From Allocatelliglobosispora scoriae (lineage in GTDB: Bacteria > Actinomycetota > Actinomycetes > Mycobacteriales > Micromonosporaceae), in contig NZ_JACHMN010000002.1 of assembly GCF_014204945.1 (NCBI RefSeq), forward strand, positions 1,564,503-1,628,502: a stretch of 64,000 bases of DNA. The letters run 5' to 3'. Position 1 is the first letter of the stretch, and each line of letters starts with the position of its first letter. Positions 39,920 to 50,326 of this stretch are shown here, one piece after another. The notes beneath the pieces are model-generated. The model searched no databases and was not told where the DNA came from. It saw only the letters and a list, made by a program, of their open reading frames with translations. The position numbers and the translations under genes were made by a program.

Positions 39920-40831
39920 TCACTCCCGTCCCAGATCGCGGTGCTGCGCGTTCGCCACCACCCGCAGGTCACGAAGGCGACGGGCGAGTTCCTCCGCGAT
40001 CGCCACCGACCGGTGCTTGCCGCCGGTGCAGCCGACGGCGACGGTCAGGTAGCGCTTGCCCTCCCGCTCGAAGCCCGGCGCGGTGGCGTTGACGAGCCTG
40101 GCGTAGGTCTCCACGAACGTCGTGGCGCCCCGCTGGCCGAGCACGTAGCGGCTGACCTCGACCTCTCGGCCGGTGTGCTCGCGCAGCTCCGGCACCCAGT
40201 AGGGGTTGGGCAGGAAGCGCGCGTCGAGCACGAAGTCGGCATCGGGCGGCAGGCCGTATTTGAAGCCGAACGACAGCACCGTCACCCGCAGGCGCAGGGC
40301 GTCCTCACCGGCGAAGAGCTCCTCCACCCGGTGCCGCAGCTGGTTGACGTTGAGGTGGCTGGTGTCGATCAGCACGTCGGCGAGGTCGCGGGCCTCGGCG
40401 AGCAGCTCCCGCTCGGCGGCGATGCCGTCGGAGAGGCGGCCGTTGCCCTGCAGCGGGTGCGACCGGCGCACGCTCTCGAAGCGCCGGATCAGCACGTCGT
40501 CGTCGGCGTCGACGAAGACCACCCGCGGACTGAAGCCCCGGTCCTTGAGCGCCTTGATCGCACCGGCCAGGTCGGTCGAGAAGGCGCGCGAGCGCACGTC
40601 GAGCACCATCGCCGTGTGCCGGGCCGCCCCGCCGGCCTCCGCCGCGAGCTCGGCCATCGGCACCATCAGCGCCTGCGGCAGGTTGTCCACGACATAGAAG
40701 CCGACATTTTCCAGTGCTCTGGCCACCGTGGACCGACCGCCGCCGGAGACGCCGGTCACGATCACGAGGTCGGCCTGGGCCCGCTTGTCTGAAGCCTCTG
40801 GCTGCTGCAACCCATCCCCCTTGATCATCAA
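39920..40831 (-). CDS. rapZ: RNase adapter / nucleotide-binding protein RapZ
   Basis: 303 residues. RapZ (YvcJ/YhbJ) binds nucleotides and, in E. coli, guides RNase E to a small RNA controlling amino-sugar synthesis; in actinobacteria it lies beside yvcK and whiA. The P-loop is VTGVSGGGRSTVARALENVGF, with Arg replacing the usual P-loop Lys, which I believe is common in actinobacterial RapZ. FVDADDDVLIRRFESVRRSHPL and VGCTGGKHRSVAIAEELA are further signatures. Start could be ATG 40828, 3 bases later. Confidence 0.94.
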   Translation of the reverse strand: MMIKGDGLQQPEASDKRAQADLVIVTGVSGGGRSTVARALENVGFYVVDNLPQALMVPMAELAAEAGGAARHTAMVLDVRSRAFSTDLAGAIKALKDRGFSPRVVFVDADDDVLIRRFESVRRSHPLQGNGRLSDGIAAERELLAEARDLADVLIDTSHLNVNQLRHRVEELFAGEDALRLRVTVLSFGFKYGLPPDADFVLDARFLPNPYWVPELREHTGREVEVSRYVLGQRGATTFVETYARLVNATAPGFEREGKRYLTVAVGCTGGKHRSVAIAEELARRLRDLRVVANAQHRDLGRE

Positions 40832-40867
40832 CCGGAGCCCACCCCGCTCACGGAAGAGATCCTGAGT

Positions 40868-42790
40868 CTAGGCCGCACCGCTCGCAGCCGGGTCGTCGCC
40901 CCGCAGCGCCGCGACAACCGCCTCAGCGGTACGCGGGCCGACGCCCGGCACCGTCGCGATCTCCTCGGCGGAGGCGAGGGCGAGCTTCTTCAGCGAACCG
41001 AACTGGCGCAGCAGGGCCTTGCGCCGTGCCTCGCCCAGCCCCGGGATGTCATCCAGTGTGGAGGCGATCATCCGCTTGGACCGGCGCTCCCGGTGAAACG
41101 TGATCGCGAACCGGTGCGCCTCGTCGCGGCAGCGTTGCAGCAGGTAGAGCCCCTCCGAGGTGCGGGGCAGGATCACCGGCATCGGCTCGTCCGGCTGCCA
41201 CACCTCCTCGAGCCGCTTGGCGAGCCCGCAGACCGAGACATCGACGATGCCGAGCTCCGCCATGACGGCGGCAGCGGCGTTGACCTGCGGCTGTCCACCG
41301 TCGACGATGACCAGCTGCGGCGGGTAGGCGAACTTCTTCGGCTTCTCCCCGAGAGTCGCATCCGGCTCGAAGTCGCGGGCCTCGAGATAGGCGCGGAACC
41401 GGCGGCGGATCACCTCGGAGATCGCCGAGACGTCGTCGGTGGCGCCCTTGATGATGAAGCGGCGGTACTCCGACTTGCGGGCGAGGCCGTCCTCGAAGAC
41501 GACCATGCTGGCGACGACGTCGGTGCCCTGGATCTGCGAGATGTCGAAGCACTCGATCCGCAGCGGTGCCGACGGCAGGAAGAGCGCGTCCGCGATCTCC
41601 TCCAGCGCCTTGCTGCGGGCGGTCAGGTCGCTCGCCCGGCGCAGCTTGTGCTGGGTGAGGGCCTGCGACGCGTTGCGGGCGACCGACTCCATCAGGGTCT
41701 TCTTATCGCCGCGCTGCGGCACCCGCAGCGAGACCCGGGAGCCGCGCCGCTCGGCGAGCCAGTCGGCAAGCGCGTCGGCATCGTCGGGGAGCACCGGCAC
41801 GAGCACCTCGCGCGGCAGGTCGGGGCTGGTCGCGGCACCGGTGTCGGCCTCGGTCTCCGCGCCGTAGATCTGGGAGCAGAACTGATGCACCAGGTCGGCG
41901 GTGGTGACGTGCTCGGTCTTCTCCACCACCCAGCCGCGCTGGCCCCGGATCCGGCCGCCCCGGACGTGGAAGACCTGCACGGCGGCCTCCAGGTCGTCCT
42001 CGGCGAAGGCGACCACGTCGGCATCGGTGCCGTCGCCGAGCACCACGGCCTGCTTCTCCAGTGCCTTGCGAGCGGCGGCGAGGTCGTCGCGCAGCCGGGC
42101 GGCCCGCTCGAACTCCAGCTCGTCGGAGGCGGCGAGCATCTCCTTCTCCAGGCGGCGCAGCAGCTTGTCGGTGCCGCCGGCCATGAACTCGCAGAACTCG
42201 TCGACGATCGCCCGGTGCTCCTGCGCGCTGACCCGGCCCACGCAGGGCGCGGAGCACTTGCCGATATAACCCAGCAGGCAGGGGCGGCCGATCTGGCCGG
42301 CCCGCTTGAAGACGCCGGTGCTGCAGGTGCGTGACGGGAAGACCCGCAGCAGCAGGTCGAGGGTGTCGCGGATGGCCCACGCGTGCGAATAGGGCCCGAA
42401 GTAGCGCACGCCCTTGCGCTTGGCCCCCCGCATCACCTGGAGGCGGGGGTATTCCTCGTCGAGGGTGACCGCGAGATAGGGGTAGGACTTGTCGTCGCGG
42501 TAGCGCACGTTGAAGCGCGGATCGAACTCCTTGATCCACGCATACTCCAGCTGGAGGGCCTCGACCTCGGTGTGCACCGTGACCCAGTCCACACTGGACG
42601 CCGTGGTGACCATCTGCTGGGTGCGGGCGTGCAGCGTCCAGGTGTCGGCGAAGTAGGAGTTGAGGCGCTGCCGCAGGCTCTTGGCCTTGCCGACATAGAT
42701 CACCCGCCCGGTCGGGTCCCGGAAGCGATAGACACCGGGAGACTCCGGGATGGTGCCGGAGGCGGGACGGTAAACGGACGGGTCGGCCAC
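40868..42790 (-). CDS. uvrC: Excinuclease ABC subunit C
   Basis: 640 residues from GTG 42790. Makes both incisions in nucleotide excision repair. Domains: GIY-YIG nuclease (about 15-95, [20 protein letters not shown]), UVR segment binding UvrB (about 205-240), RNase H-like domain, and tandem helix-hairpin-helix motifs near the C-terminus ([33 protein letters not shown]). CSAPCVG in the middle is the metal-like Cys cluster seen in UvrC. Confidence 0.96.
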   Translation of the reverse strand: MADPSVYRPASGTIPESPGVYRFRDPTGRVIYVGKAKSLRQRLNSYFADTWTLHARTQQMVTTASSVDWVTVHTEVEALQLEYAWIKEFDPRFNVRYRDDKSYPYLAVTLDEEYPRLQVMRGAKRKGVRYFGPYSHAWAIRDTLDLLLRVFPSRTCSTGVFKRAGQIGRPCLLGYIGKCSAPCVGRVSAQEHRAIVDEFCEFMAGGTDKLLRRLEKEMLAASDELEFERAARLRDDLAAARKALEKQAVVLGDGTDADVVAFAEDDLEAAVQVFHVRGGRIRGQRGWVVEKTEHVTTADLVHQFCSQIYGAETEADTGAATSPDLPREVLVPVLPDDADALADWLAERRGSRVSLRVPQRGDKKTLMESVARNASQALTQHKLRRASDLTARSKALEEIADALFLPSAPLRIECFDISQIQGTDVVASMVVFEDGLARKSEYRRFIIKGATDDVSAISEVIRRRFRAYLEARDFEPDATLGEKPKKFAYPPQLVIVDGGQPQVNAAAAVMAELGIVDVSVCGLAKRLEEVWQPDEPMPVILPRTSEGLYLLQRCRDEAHRFAITFHRERRSKRMIASTLDDIPGLGEARRKALLRQFGSLKKLALASAEEIATVPGVGPRTAEAVVAALRGDDPAASGAA

Positions 42791-42850
42791 GCTGCCACAT
42801 TAACCGCACCCCCCGACACGCTGCCGCACTCCCCGCGCGGGGTGCGCGCG

Positions 42851-42929
42851 CACGATCGCGCTGTTTCCCGGAAGGAAGGCCTACCCGAGGTGCGGGAGGA
42901 GCCTGCTTCCGGGAAACAGCGCGATCGTG
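42851..42929. repeat. Dispersed palindromic element, copy 2
   Basis: Arms of at least 24 perfect bases, from CACGATCGCGCTGTTTCCCG to the matching GGGAAACAGCGCGATCGTG, around a GC-rich loop. It shares the arm core with the copy at 22069-22153. It lies between the uvrC start and the 3' end of the Rieske gene, ending 4 bases from the Rieske stop, so in RNA it could end that transcript. Confidence 0.82.
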
Positions 42930-42932
42930 AGA

Positions 42933-43370
42933 TCACGCCACCGAGATGCTGTCGCCGTCGATCTTCAGGGCGACCACAGGGAGCGGCTGAGTCGCCGGGG
43001 GGCTCTTGACCGAGCCGTCGACGATCGAGAAGGCGCTGTTGTGACAGGTGCACATGATCGAGTCGCCGGTGATCTTCGCGACCGGGCAGGACTGGTGCGT
43101 GCAGACGGAGCTGAAACCCTTGAAGGTGCCCTCCGTCGGCTGGGTGATGACGACACCCTCGTCAGCGAAGATCTTGCCACCGCCGACCGGGATGTCGGCC
43201 TTCTTGGCGAGCGGGCCCGTCGCCTGGCCCGCGGGCGGGTTGCTGCTGGTCGGCGTCGGCGTCGCGTCATCGCCGCAGGCGGCGAGCAGGGCGGCCGCGC
43301 CGACCGCCCCCACGCTGCCGAAGATCACTCGACGGCTGGCGGTAGGGGCAGGGGTGACGTGCTCGGTCAC
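42933..43370 (-). CDS. Rieske [2Fe-2S] lipoprotein with Tat-type signal
   Basis: 145 residues from GTG 43370 with GGAGGAG 6 bases upstream. Signal ASRRVIFGSVGAVGAAALLAAC combines a twin-Arg (13-14) with a lipobox ending at Cys32, so a folded, lipid-anchored export form is likely. The cluster ligands are Cys90 and His92 (CTHQSCPV) and Cys107 and His110 (CTCH), with Cys95 and Cys109 placed to form the disulfide typical of high-potential Rieske proteins. It has no oxygenase or bc1 partner nearby. Role is probably electron transfer in the envelope. It is flanked by uvrC and uvrA. Confidence 0.9.
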   Translation of the reverse strand: MTEHVTPAPTASRRVIFGSVGAVGAAALLAACGDDATPTPTSSNPPAGQATGPLAKKADIPVGGGKIFADEGVVITQPTEGTFKGFSSVCTHQSCPVAKITGDSIMCTCHNSAFSIVDGSVKSPPATQPLPVVALKIDGDSISVA

Positions 43371-43451
43371 TGGCTTCTCCTCCGGTACGGTTTAGTTGAA
43401 CATTCCAGGACACGCTAGCCAGTGAATGTCACAGCCCGCTGTGAGTTTGCC

Positions 43452-46301
43452 CTACTTCTTCTTGGCGAGCAGCGGCTTGAGGAATTGGCCGGTGTAGCTC
43501 GCCTTGACCTTGACGATCTGCTCCGGGGTGCCCTCGGCGACGACCATGCCGCCCCGGTGGCCGCCCTCGGGGCCCATGTCGATGACCCAGTCGGAGCTCT
43601 TGATGACATCCAGGTTGTGCTCGATGACGAGCACCGTGTTGCCCTTGTCGACCAGGCCCTGGAGCAGCAGGAGCAGCTTGCGGATGTCCTCGAAGTGCAG
43701 GCCGGTCGTCGGCTCGTCCAGGACGTAGATCGTCCGCCCGGTGGAGCGCTTCTGCAGCTCGGCGGCGAGCTTGACGCGCTGCGCCTCGCCGCCGGAGAGG
43801 GTCGGCGCGGGCTGGCCGAGCCGCACATAGCCGAGACCCACATCGACCAGGGTCTTGAGGTGCCGGTGGATCGCCGGGATCGCCTCGAAGAACGTGGCGC
43901 CCTCCTCGATCGGCATCTCCAGCACCTCGGCGATCGTCTTGCCCTTGTAGTGCACCTCCAGCGTCTCGCGGTTGTAGCGGGCACCCTTGCACACCTCGCA
44001 CGGGACGTAGACGTCGGGCAGGAAGTTCATCTCGATCTTGATCGTGCCGTCGCCGCCGCAGTTCTCGCAGCGTCCGCCCTTGACGTTGAAGGAGAACCGG
44101 CCGGGACCGTAGCCTCGGACCTTGGCCTCCGTCGTCTCCGCGAAGAGCTTGCGGACGTTGTCGAAGACACCGGTGTAGGTCGCCGGGTTGGAGCGCGGGG
44201 TCCGCCCGATCGGGGACTGATCCACGCCGACCACCTTGTCGACGTGCTCCAGGCCCGCGACCCGGGTGTGCCGGCCGGGCACCATCCGGGCGCCGTTGAT
44301 CTGGTTGGCGAGCACCGCGTGCAGGATGTCGTTGACCAGCGTCGACTTGCCCGAGCCGGAGACGCCGGTGACCGAGATGAGCTGGCCGAGCGGGAAGTCG
44401 ACGGTCACGTTCTTCAGGTTGTGCTCGCGGGCGCCGACGACCGTGATCTTGCGCTCCTTGACCTGCGGTCGCCGCTGCGCCGGGATCGGGATCGACTGCC
44501 GACCGGAGAGGAACGCCCCGGTCACCGACTCCTTGTTCTTCAGCAGGTCTGCGTAACTGCCGCTGTGCACGATCTTGCCGCCGTGCTCGCCCGCGCCGGG
44601 ACCGATGTCGACGATCCAGTCGGCGGTGCGGATCGTGTCCTCGTCGTGCTCGACCACGATCAGCGTGTTGCCGAGGCCGCGCAGGCGGACCAGGGTCTCG
44701 ATCAGGCGGTGGTTGTCGCGCTGGTGCAGGCCGATCGACGGCTCGTCGAGGACGTAGAGCACGCCGACGAGACCGGAGCCGATCTGGGTGGCGAGCCGGA
44801 TGCGCTGCGCCTCGCCACCGGAGAGGCTCCCCGACGGCCGGTCCAGCGACAGGTAGTCGAGGCCCACGTCGAGCAGGAACCGCAGCCGGGCGTTGATCTC
44901 CTTGAGCACCCGCTCGGCGATCATCTTCTGCCGGGTGTTGAGCTCCATCTCGCCCAGCATGTCGGCGGCCTCGCCGATCGAGAGGGCGCAGACCTCGGCG
45001 ATGTTCTTCCCGCCGAGGGTGACCGCGAGGACCTCGGGCTTGAGCCGGGTGCCACCGCAGGTGGTGCAGGGCACCTCCCGCATGTAGCCCTCATACTTCT
45101 CGCGGCTCCACTCGCTCTCGGTGTCGGAGTGGCGCCGCTCCAGCCACGGCACGACGCCCTCGTAGCCCGCGTAGTAGGAGCGCTCGCGACCGTACTTGTT
45201 GCGGTAGACGACGTGGACCTGCTTGTCGACGCCGTGCATGACCATCTTGTGCACCTTGGCCGGCAGCGCCCGCCACGGGGTGTCGAGGTCGAAGCCGTTC
45301 TCCCCCGCCAGCGCCTCCAGAACCTGCTGGAAATACTCGAAGGTGTGGCCGCTGGCCCACGGGGCGATCGCGCCGGTGCGGATCGTCTTCTCCGGGTCGG
45401 GCACGAGCAGCTCCGGGTCGACCTCCTTCTTCGTCCCGAGACCGGTGCACTCGGGGCAGGCGCCGTAGGGCGCGTTGAAGGAGAAGACCCGGGGTTCGAG
45501 ATCCTCGATCGCGAGCGGGTGGTCGTTGGGGCAGGCGAGCCGCTCGGAGAACTTGCGCTCGCGATGCTCGTCGTCCTCGGGCAGGTCGACGAAGTCGAGC
45601 ACGACGATCCCGGCGGCGAGACCCAGCGCGGTCTCGACCGAGTCGGTGAGGCGCTGCTTCGCCGACTCCTTCACCGCGAGCCGGTCGACGACCACCTCGA
45701 TCGTGTGCTTCTCCTGCTTCTTCAGCTTGGGGATGTCGGTCAGCGCGTAGACCACGCCGTCGACCCGGGCCCGTGCGTAGCCCTTGGACTGCAGCTCGGC
45801 GAAGAGGTCGACGTATTCACCCTTGCGGCCGCGGATGACCGGGGCCAGGATCTGGAACCGGACCCCCTCCTCCATCTCCAGCACCCGGTCGACGATCTGC
45901 TGCGGCGTCTGCCGCGTGATCGCCTCGCCGCAGGTGGGGCAGTGCGGCTCACCGGCGCGGGCGAAGAGCAGCCGCAGGTAGTCGTAGACCTCGGTGATCG
46001 TGCCCACCGTCGAGCGCGGGTTGCGCGAGGTCGACTTCTGGTCGATCGAGACCGCCGGGGAGAGGCCCTCGATGAAGTCGACGTCGGGCTTGTCCATCTG
46101 CCCGAGGAACTGCCGGGCATAGCTGGAGAGCGACTCGACGTAGCGCCGCTGCCCCTCCGCGAAGATCGTGTCGAAGGCAAGGCTGGACTTGCCCGAGCCG
46201 GAGAGGCCGGTGAAGACGATGAGGGCGTCGCGCGGCAGCTCCAGGCTGACATCCCGCAGGTTGTGCTCGCGGGCACCCCTGATGATCAAACGGTCAGCCA
46301 C
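43452..46301 (-). CDS. uvrA: Excinuclease ABC subunit A
   Basis: 949 residues from GTG 46301, preceded by AGGAGAG. Damage-sensing ATPase of nucleotide excision repair with two ABC modules. First Walker [15 protein letters not shown], first zinc module [17 protein letters not shown], signature [16 protein letters not shown], second Walker [14 protein letters not shown], zinc module [20 protein letters not shown]...CEVCKG, and second signature [22 protein letters not shown]3-GTTC sequence upstream is not a standard LexA box. Confidence 0.97.
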   Translation of the reverse strand: MADRLIIRGAREHNLRDVSLELPRDALIVFTGLSGSGKSSLAFDTIFAEGQRRYVESLSSYARQFLGQMDKPDVDFIEGLSPAVSIDQKSTSRNPRSTVGTITEVYDYLRLLFARAGEPHCPTCGEAITRQTPQQIVDRVLEMEEGVRFQILAPVIRGRKGEYVDLFAELQSKGYARARVDGVVYALTDIPKLKKQEKHTIEVVVDRLAVKESAKQRLTDSVETALGLAAGIVVLDFVDLPEDDEHRERKFSERLACPNDHPLAIEDLEPRVFSFNAPYGACPECTGLGTKKEVDPELLVPDPEKTIRTGAIAPWASGHTFEYFQQVLEALAGENGFDLDTPWRALPAKVHKMVMHGVDKQVHVVYRNKYGRERSYYAGYEGVVPWLERRHSDTESEWSREKYEGYMREVPCTTCGGTRLKPEVLAVTLGGKNIAEVCALSIGEAADMLGEMELNTRQKMIAERVLKEINARLRFLLDVGLDYLSLDRPSGSLSGGEAQRIRLATQIGSGLVGVLYVLDEPSIGLHQRDNHRLIETLVRLRGLGNTLIVVEHDEDTIRTADWIVDIGPGAGEHGGKIVHSGSYADLLKNKESVTGAFLSGRQSIPIPAQRRPQVKERKITVVGAREHNLKNVTVDFPLGQLISVTGVSGSGKSTLVNDILHAVLANQINGARMVPGRHTRVAGLEHVDKVVGVDQSPIGRTPRSNPATYTGVFDNVRKLFAETTEAKVRGYGPGRFSFNVKGGRCENCGGDGTIKIEMNFLPDVYVPCEVCKGARYNRETLEVHYKGKTIAEVLEMPIEEGATFFEAIPAIHRHLKTLVDVGLGYVRLGQPAPTLSGGEAQRVKLAAELQKRSTGRTIYVLDEPTTGLHFEDIRKLLLLLQGLVDKGNTVLVIEHNLDVIKSSDWVIDMGPEGGHRGGMVVAEGTPEQIVKVKASYTGQFLKPLLAKKK

Positions 46302-46452
46302 GTTGAAACTCTCCTAGATCGGACATGCGGATGCAGCGCTGAGAACAGCGTTCCGACACTAACCGGGGGCTACGACAAAAGCGTTCTCGTGAGCAACGAG
46401 GTGACCTTGCCATCGACGTCGCCCGGTGACGTCCAACCGTATCCGAGCCGTG

Positions 46453-47523
46453 TTACGGGCGACTCGTGCCCCTGCTGTGCTGGGTGAGGCGCTTCCAGCG
46501 CTCCTTCTCCTCGGCCCGCGTCCGCACGTCCTTGCGCCGGGCCTCGAAGGCGAGTTCCTTCTGCAGCCGCTGCCAGCTCTCCCAGCGGCGCGGTGCCAGG
46601 TCACCGTCGGCGAGCGCCGCCCGCACGGCGCAGCCCGGCTCCCCCTCGTGAGCACAATCACTGAACCGGCACAGGTCGATGAGGTCGACGACGTCCTCGA
46701 AGGCCTTGTCGAGGCCGTCGGAGCCGTCGAGCAGACCGACGCCACGCACGCCGGGAGTGTCCAGGACGGCACCGCCGCCCGGGATCGGAATCAACGCCCG
46801 ATAGGTGGTCGTGTGTCGGCCTTTGCCGTCGACCCGGCGTACCCCCTGGGTGGTCATGACCGTGGCGCCCGCCAGGGCGTTGACCAGCGTCGACTTGCCC
46901 GCGCCGGAGCGACCGAGCAGGCCCAGCGTGCGGCCGTGCGCGATGAGCGGCCGGAGCTTGTCGAGGCCGACCCCCTGGTCGGCACTGACGATGACCACCT
47001 CGACGCCGGGTGCGATCGCGCGCACCGACTCGGCGACCGCCTCGGGGTCGGTGGAGACGTCCGACTTGGTGAGAACCACGATCGGCACCGCGCCGGACTC
47101 CCAGCCCAGGGCGAGGAAGCGCTCGATGCGACCGAGGTCCGGACCCGAGTCCATCGGCTCGACCACGGCGGCGACGTCGATGTTGGCGGCGAGCACCTGG
47201 CCGGAGGAGTCCTTGTCCGAGGTGCGCCGGACGATCACCGTGCGCCGGGGCAGCACGACCTCCAGCGTGGTGCGGTCATCGGGCCACCGGCGCACGATCA
47301 CCCAGTCACCCGCGCACGGCAGGCGCACGGGATCGGCCGAGGCCGCCCGCAGCACGCTGCCCGCGAGGCTCGCGCGATCGACGCCGGTCTCGGTCAGCAC
47401 GGTGCACACGCCACGATCAGCGCGCAGCACTCGCCCAGGCCGGTGGTCGGGGTCCGCGAGCAGCAGGGGGTACGCCGAGGCGAGCGCCTCGTCCCAGCCG
47501 AGCGACGACAAAAGCGTGGTCAT
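46453..47523 (-). CDS. rsgA: Ribosome small subunit-dependent GTPase A
   Basis: 356 residues. Circularly permuted GTPase that helps mature the 30S subunit. OB-fold part (about 25-90) comes first; then G4 VVLTKSDVS, G1 GRSGAGKSTLVNALAG and G3 DTPGVRGVG in the permuted order, and zinc ligands CRFSDCAHEGEPGC. C-terminal basic helix RRKDVRTRAEEKERWKRL. AAGGAAA precedes the ATG. Confidence 0.95.
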   Translation of the reverse strand: MTTLLSSLGWDEALASAYPLLLADPDHRPGRVLRADRGVCTVLTETGVDRASLAGSVLRAASADPVRLPCAGDWVIVRRWPDDRTTLEVVLPRRTVIVRRTSDKDSSGQVLAANIDVAAVVEPMDSGPDLGRIERFLALGWESGAVPIVVLTKSDVSTDPEAVAESVRAIAPGVEVVIVSADQGVGLDKLRPLIAHGRTLGLLGRSGAGKSTLVNALAGATVMTTQGVRRVDGKGRHTTTYRALIPIPGGGAVLDTPGVRGVGLLDGSDGLDKAFEDVVDLIDLCRFSDCAHEGEPGCAVRAALADGDLAPRRWESWQRLQKELAFEARRKDVRTRAEEKERWKRLTQHSRGTSRP

Positions 47524-47789
47524 GCACCGTTTCCTTAGTAGTGGTTACCGAGCAGTGTGGGCCAGGTCGGCAACTTCCGCCATGAGATTTCCTCGCACTG
47601 GTGTGCGGATAACCGCTTGACACCTGGTGTTACTCCGCCGATGGCACGATCGGCGCGGCCGGATCGAAGCACGCCCGTCACTTCTTGGTGGCCGGCAGGG
47701 CGCACGCCGCCGCCGTGTGCGCCCGCTGCAGACCTGGCGACGAGCAACACGGCCAGGCGCCGATTGACGGACGCTCTAAGCTCTCCAGC

Positions 47790-48416
47790 GTGACTCTGCA
47801 CGCGACCGCGGTCCTGCCCGATCTCGAGATCACCACGCTGGAGGTCGGCGACTTCGGCAACGACGCCTACCTGCTGCGCTGTCGCCACACCGGTGAGCAG
47901 CTCCTCATCGACGCGGCGGCCGACGCGAAGGCCCTCACCTCGCTGATCGGCGACGGCGGGCTCGCCTCGGTCGTCACGACCCACGGGCACGCCGACCACT
48001 GGAAGGCCCTGGCGGAGATCGTGGCCTCGACCGGCGCGACGGCCTACGCGCACCCGGCCGACGCCGGCTCGCTGCCCGTGCCGACGCAGCCGCTCGTCGA
48101 CGGGGACACCGTGACGGTCGGCTCCAGCTCGCTGGAGGTGATCCACCTGGTCGGGCACACGCCGGGGTCGATCGCGCTGCTCTACCGGGACCCCGAGGGC
48201 CCGCCGCAGATCTTCACCGGCGACAGCCTCTTCCCCGGCGGGGTCGGCAACACGCGGGGCAACGCGGCGAACTTCACCAGCCTGCTCAACGACGTGATCG
48301 GCAAGATCTTCGACCGGCTGCCGGACTCGACGATCGTCCACCCCGGACACGGGCTCCCGACGACGCTGGGAGCGGAGCGCCCGTCCCTGCCCGAGTGGCG
48401 CGAGCGCGGCTGGTGA
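47790..48416 (+). CDS. Metallo-beta-lactamase fold hydrolase
   Basis: 208 residues from GTG 47790. Zn site THGHADHW (about 62-69), then LVGHTPGSIAL with the next His and GDSLFPGG with the bridging Asp, and HPGHG at the end. The layout is that of small glyoxalase II-like/YcbL hydrolases that cut thioesters or lactones. Substrate unknown. An earlier in-frame start at 47685 gives an unlikely N-terminus. 266 bp (47524-47789) precede it, holding a TTGACA at 47617-47622 and the palindrome ACACCTGGTGT but no gene. Confidence 0.88.
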   Translation: MTLHATAVLPDLEITTLEVGDFGNDAYLLRCRHTGEQLLIDAAADAKALTSLIGDGGLASVVTTHGHADHWKALAEIVASTGATAYAHPADAGSLPVPTQPLVDGDTVTVGSSSLEVIHLVGHTPGSIALLYRDPEGPPQIFTGDSLFPGGVGNTRGNAANFTSLLNDVIGKIFDRLPDSTIVHPGHGLPTTLGAERPSLPEWRERGW

Positions 48417-48450
48417 CCGCCGGTCTTGCATGTAGACCTTGAATCGTTTG

Positions 48451-48466
48451 TGCTGCCCTGGCAGCA
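48451..48466. terminator. Hairpin between convergent genes
   Basis: TGCTGCC-CT-GGCAGCA, a 7-bp perfect stem, between the ends of the MBL hydrolase gene and the minus-strand small-protein gene, flanked by outer repeats CTTGAAT and ATTCAAG. Likely bidirectional terminator. Confidence 0.65.
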
Positions 48467-48470
48467 GTAA

Positions 48471-48857
48471 TCATTCAAGATCTGCCACGGGAACGACCAC
48501 GATCTGGTGGTCGTCCTCGTAGATGACGCGGCCCGGGTCGTCGGAGCGGAGCACCACGCACGCCACTCCGTGTGCGGTCAGGATCTCCAGATAGCCGTCG
48601 ACCCGCTCGACCAGGTGCTGGGCCGAGACCTTGAACCAGGCAGCCGCACCCGGGTGCAGTTCCCGGTCGTAGACGGTGGCGTCCACGGTCGCCGGATCGG
48701 GGTAGGCCGCGTCGTACCAGTCGTTGTTGAGCCGCCGGAACCGCTCCTGCTCCTCGATCAGCCGACCCTGCTTCGCAAGGCCGTTGACCAGGCCGAAGAC
48801 GCCGACGTTGCGACCCCGATCGTCGACCTCGGGGCTCTGGAACCGGATGTAGCGCAC
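48471..48857 (-). CDS. Conserved actinobacterial hypothetical protein
   Basis: 128 residues from GTG 48857, starting VRYIRFQSPEVDDRGRNVGVFGLVNGLA, a block I recall at the N-terminus of many uncharacterised actinobacterial proteins. Rich in charged and aromatic residues (RFRRLNNDWYDAAYPDP) and predicted soluble. It ends in a small alpha/beta part with VCVVLRSDDPGRVIYEDDHQIVVVPV. No function known. GTG 48857 rather than 48890 is chosen because the conserved block starts there. Confidence 0.8.
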   Translation of the reverse strand: MRYIRFQSPEVDDRGRNVGVFGLVNGLAKQGRLIEEQERFRRLNNDWYDAAYPDPATVDATVYDRELHPGAAAWFKVSAQHLVERVDGYLEILTAHGVACVVLRSDDPGRVIYEDDHQIVVVPVADLE

Positions 48858-48913
48858 AGCCGACCGTAACAGCGGTGCCGGGTCGGTCACCCCGACCCGG
48901 CACCGGGCTCACG

Positions 48914-49573
48914 CTAGTTCGCGGGCCGAACGAGCCGGACGAGGCTTGCGGCGATCCAGCCCCAGGCGATGACGACGCCGAGGAACAGCGTCAGCGCACC
49001 CGCCGTGCCGCCGCTGAACGCCCAGCCCAGCCCCAGCGCGAAGAGCACGCCGCAGACCCGGCCGCCGACGGCCCAGGCCCGCTCGCCACGGACCGTGAAC
49101 CGCCGGGCCAGCACGAAGCAGAGCGCGATCATCGAGAAGAAGGAGAGGCTGCCACCGAGGTTGTGCAGCATCGCCTCGCTGCTCATCGTCGTCGGGACAC
49201 CGGCCGGTGTGCCGATCGGGAAGCCGTCGGCCGCGTCCATCCGGAAGACACCGGCGATGAGCATCCCGAGGCCGATGACGGCGAGCAGGATCGGTCCCCA
49301 GGTCCCGGCCTTACCGCCGCGCAGCACCCGACGGGCGCCGACCGCACCGGCCACGGTGAGCGCCCCGGTGGTCAGGAAGCTCATGGTCTGGATCCAGCCG
49401 AGGTCACCGTTGGCGAGCATGCTGACCGGGTGCCGGGTCAGGTCGTAGGCCTCGCGGGTGAAGGTCTGCGCCAGCGCCACCACCGTGAAGATCGGCGCGG
49501 CGGCCGCGCCTGCGAGCAGCAGCGGACGAGTCGAGACCGTGGTGCGGCCGGTGGCGTGAGCAAGGGTGGTCAT
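48914..49573 (-). CDS. DUF998 family membrane protein
   Basis: 219 residues from ATG 49573, with AAGGGA upstream. Six hydrophobic segments. The sequence YDLTRHPVSMLANGDLGWIQTMSFLTTGALTVAGAVG near residue 45 is the DUF998 hallmark, and the family is of unknown function. An in-frame ATG 49621 would extend into a region with no ribosome site. Divergent from the SUKH gene. Confidence 0.87.
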   Translation of the reverse strand: MTTLAHATGRTTVSTRPLLLAGAAAAPIFTVVALAQTFTREAYDLTRHPVSMLANGDLGWIQTMSFLTTGALTVAGAVGARRVLRGGKAGTWGPILLAVIGLGMLIAGVFRMDAADGFPIGTPAGVPTTMSSEAMLHNLGGSLSFFSMIALCFVLARRFTVRGERAWAVGGRVCGVLFALGLGWAFSGGTAGALTLFLGVVIAWGWIAASLVRLVRPAN

Positions 49574-49698
49574 GGTGGTTCCCTTCGCGGATTCGCGGGT
49601 GGCCGTGCGGCCTGTCATCAAGGCAGCGAACGGCCGAGCCGCGAATCGACAAGATCGCCGGACGAAATTTCATGGACGGCAGCCCTAGAGTCGGCACC

Positions 49699-50283
49699 AT
49701 GACCGAGTCGGCCGAGCAGCTTGCCGCCATCCAGGACGCCTACGCGGTGTGGCGTCGCCGGCACCGGCGGCGTTCCAGCGGGGAACCGGTGTCGGCGACG
49801 CAGATCGCCGAGGCGGAGGCCGTCCTCGGCCTCACGCTCCCGACCGGCTACGTCGCGTTCCTGACCACCTTCGGCGTCGGCGGTCCGAACGATCTGATCA
49901 CGCCCCGCGCGGCCGTGGCCGACAGCCAAGGGGATGCGGGCGGCTGGGCGCACGTCCGGCGGCCCTTCACGATCGTCAACGGCAAGTGCCCGATGCCCGA
50001 CCCCGAGGACGCGAGCGTCGTCGATGGCGCGATCCCCGTCAATATCGGCGGCTGCGACTTCCACACCGTGCTCGCGGTGACCGGCGACCTCGCCGGGACG
50101 GTGTGGACCAACGACTACAACAACGTCGACGAGGACAGCTACTTCGTCTGGGCACCGGCCCGGCTGGTCACGGGCGAGCGGCAGTCCGAGCCGGTGGAGT
50201 TCCTGACCTGGATGCGGCACCGGACCGAGCGGGCCGCCGAGTACGCCGCCCGTCGCCCGTGGTGGCGCCGCCGGTTCGACTGA
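49699..50283 (+). CDS. SMI1/KNR4 (SUKH) domain protein
   Basis: 194 residues from ATG 49699. The SUKH fold is seen from ISATQIAEAEAVLGLTLPTGYVAFLTTFGVGGPNDL (about 45-80) through VWTNDYNNVDEDSYFVWAPA to a Lys/Arg-rich tail. SUKH proteins often neutralise polymorphic toxins, but no toxin gene is seen beside it. Hence immunity is only a possibility; house-keeping roles are also known. Confidence 0.8.
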   Translation: MTESAEQLAAIQDAYAVWRRRHRRRSSGEPVSATQIAEAEAVLGLTLPTGYVAFLTTFGVGGPNDLITPRAAVADSQGDAGGWAHVRRPFTIVNGKCPMPDPEDASVVDGAIPVNIGGCDFHTVLAVTGDLAGTVWTNDYNNVDEDSYFVWAPARLVTGERQSEPVEFLTWMRHRTERAAEYAARRPWWRRRFD

Positions 50284-50318
50284 GGGTGTGCCGCACCGGC
50301 GAGCGGAACGGCACACCC
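50284..50318. terminator. Hairpin between the SUKH gene and the secreted binding protein gene
   Basis: Perfect 10-bp stem GGGTGTGCCG/CGGCACACCC with a 15-base loop, placed between convergent stops. Probably a bidirectional terminator. Confidence 0.75.
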
Positions 50319-50326
50319 CGACTCGG

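Noticed and set aside
46343-46353. GAAC-AGC-GTTC upstream of uvrA as a LexA (SOS) box
   Set aside because: Spacing is three bases rather than the four of the actinobacterial SOS box (GAAC-N4-GTTC), so it is not counted.
47620-47630. ACACCTGGTGT palindrome upstream of the MBL hydrolase gene
   Set aside because: An 11-base dyad in GC-rich DNA is easily due to chance, and no regulator gene is linked to it.
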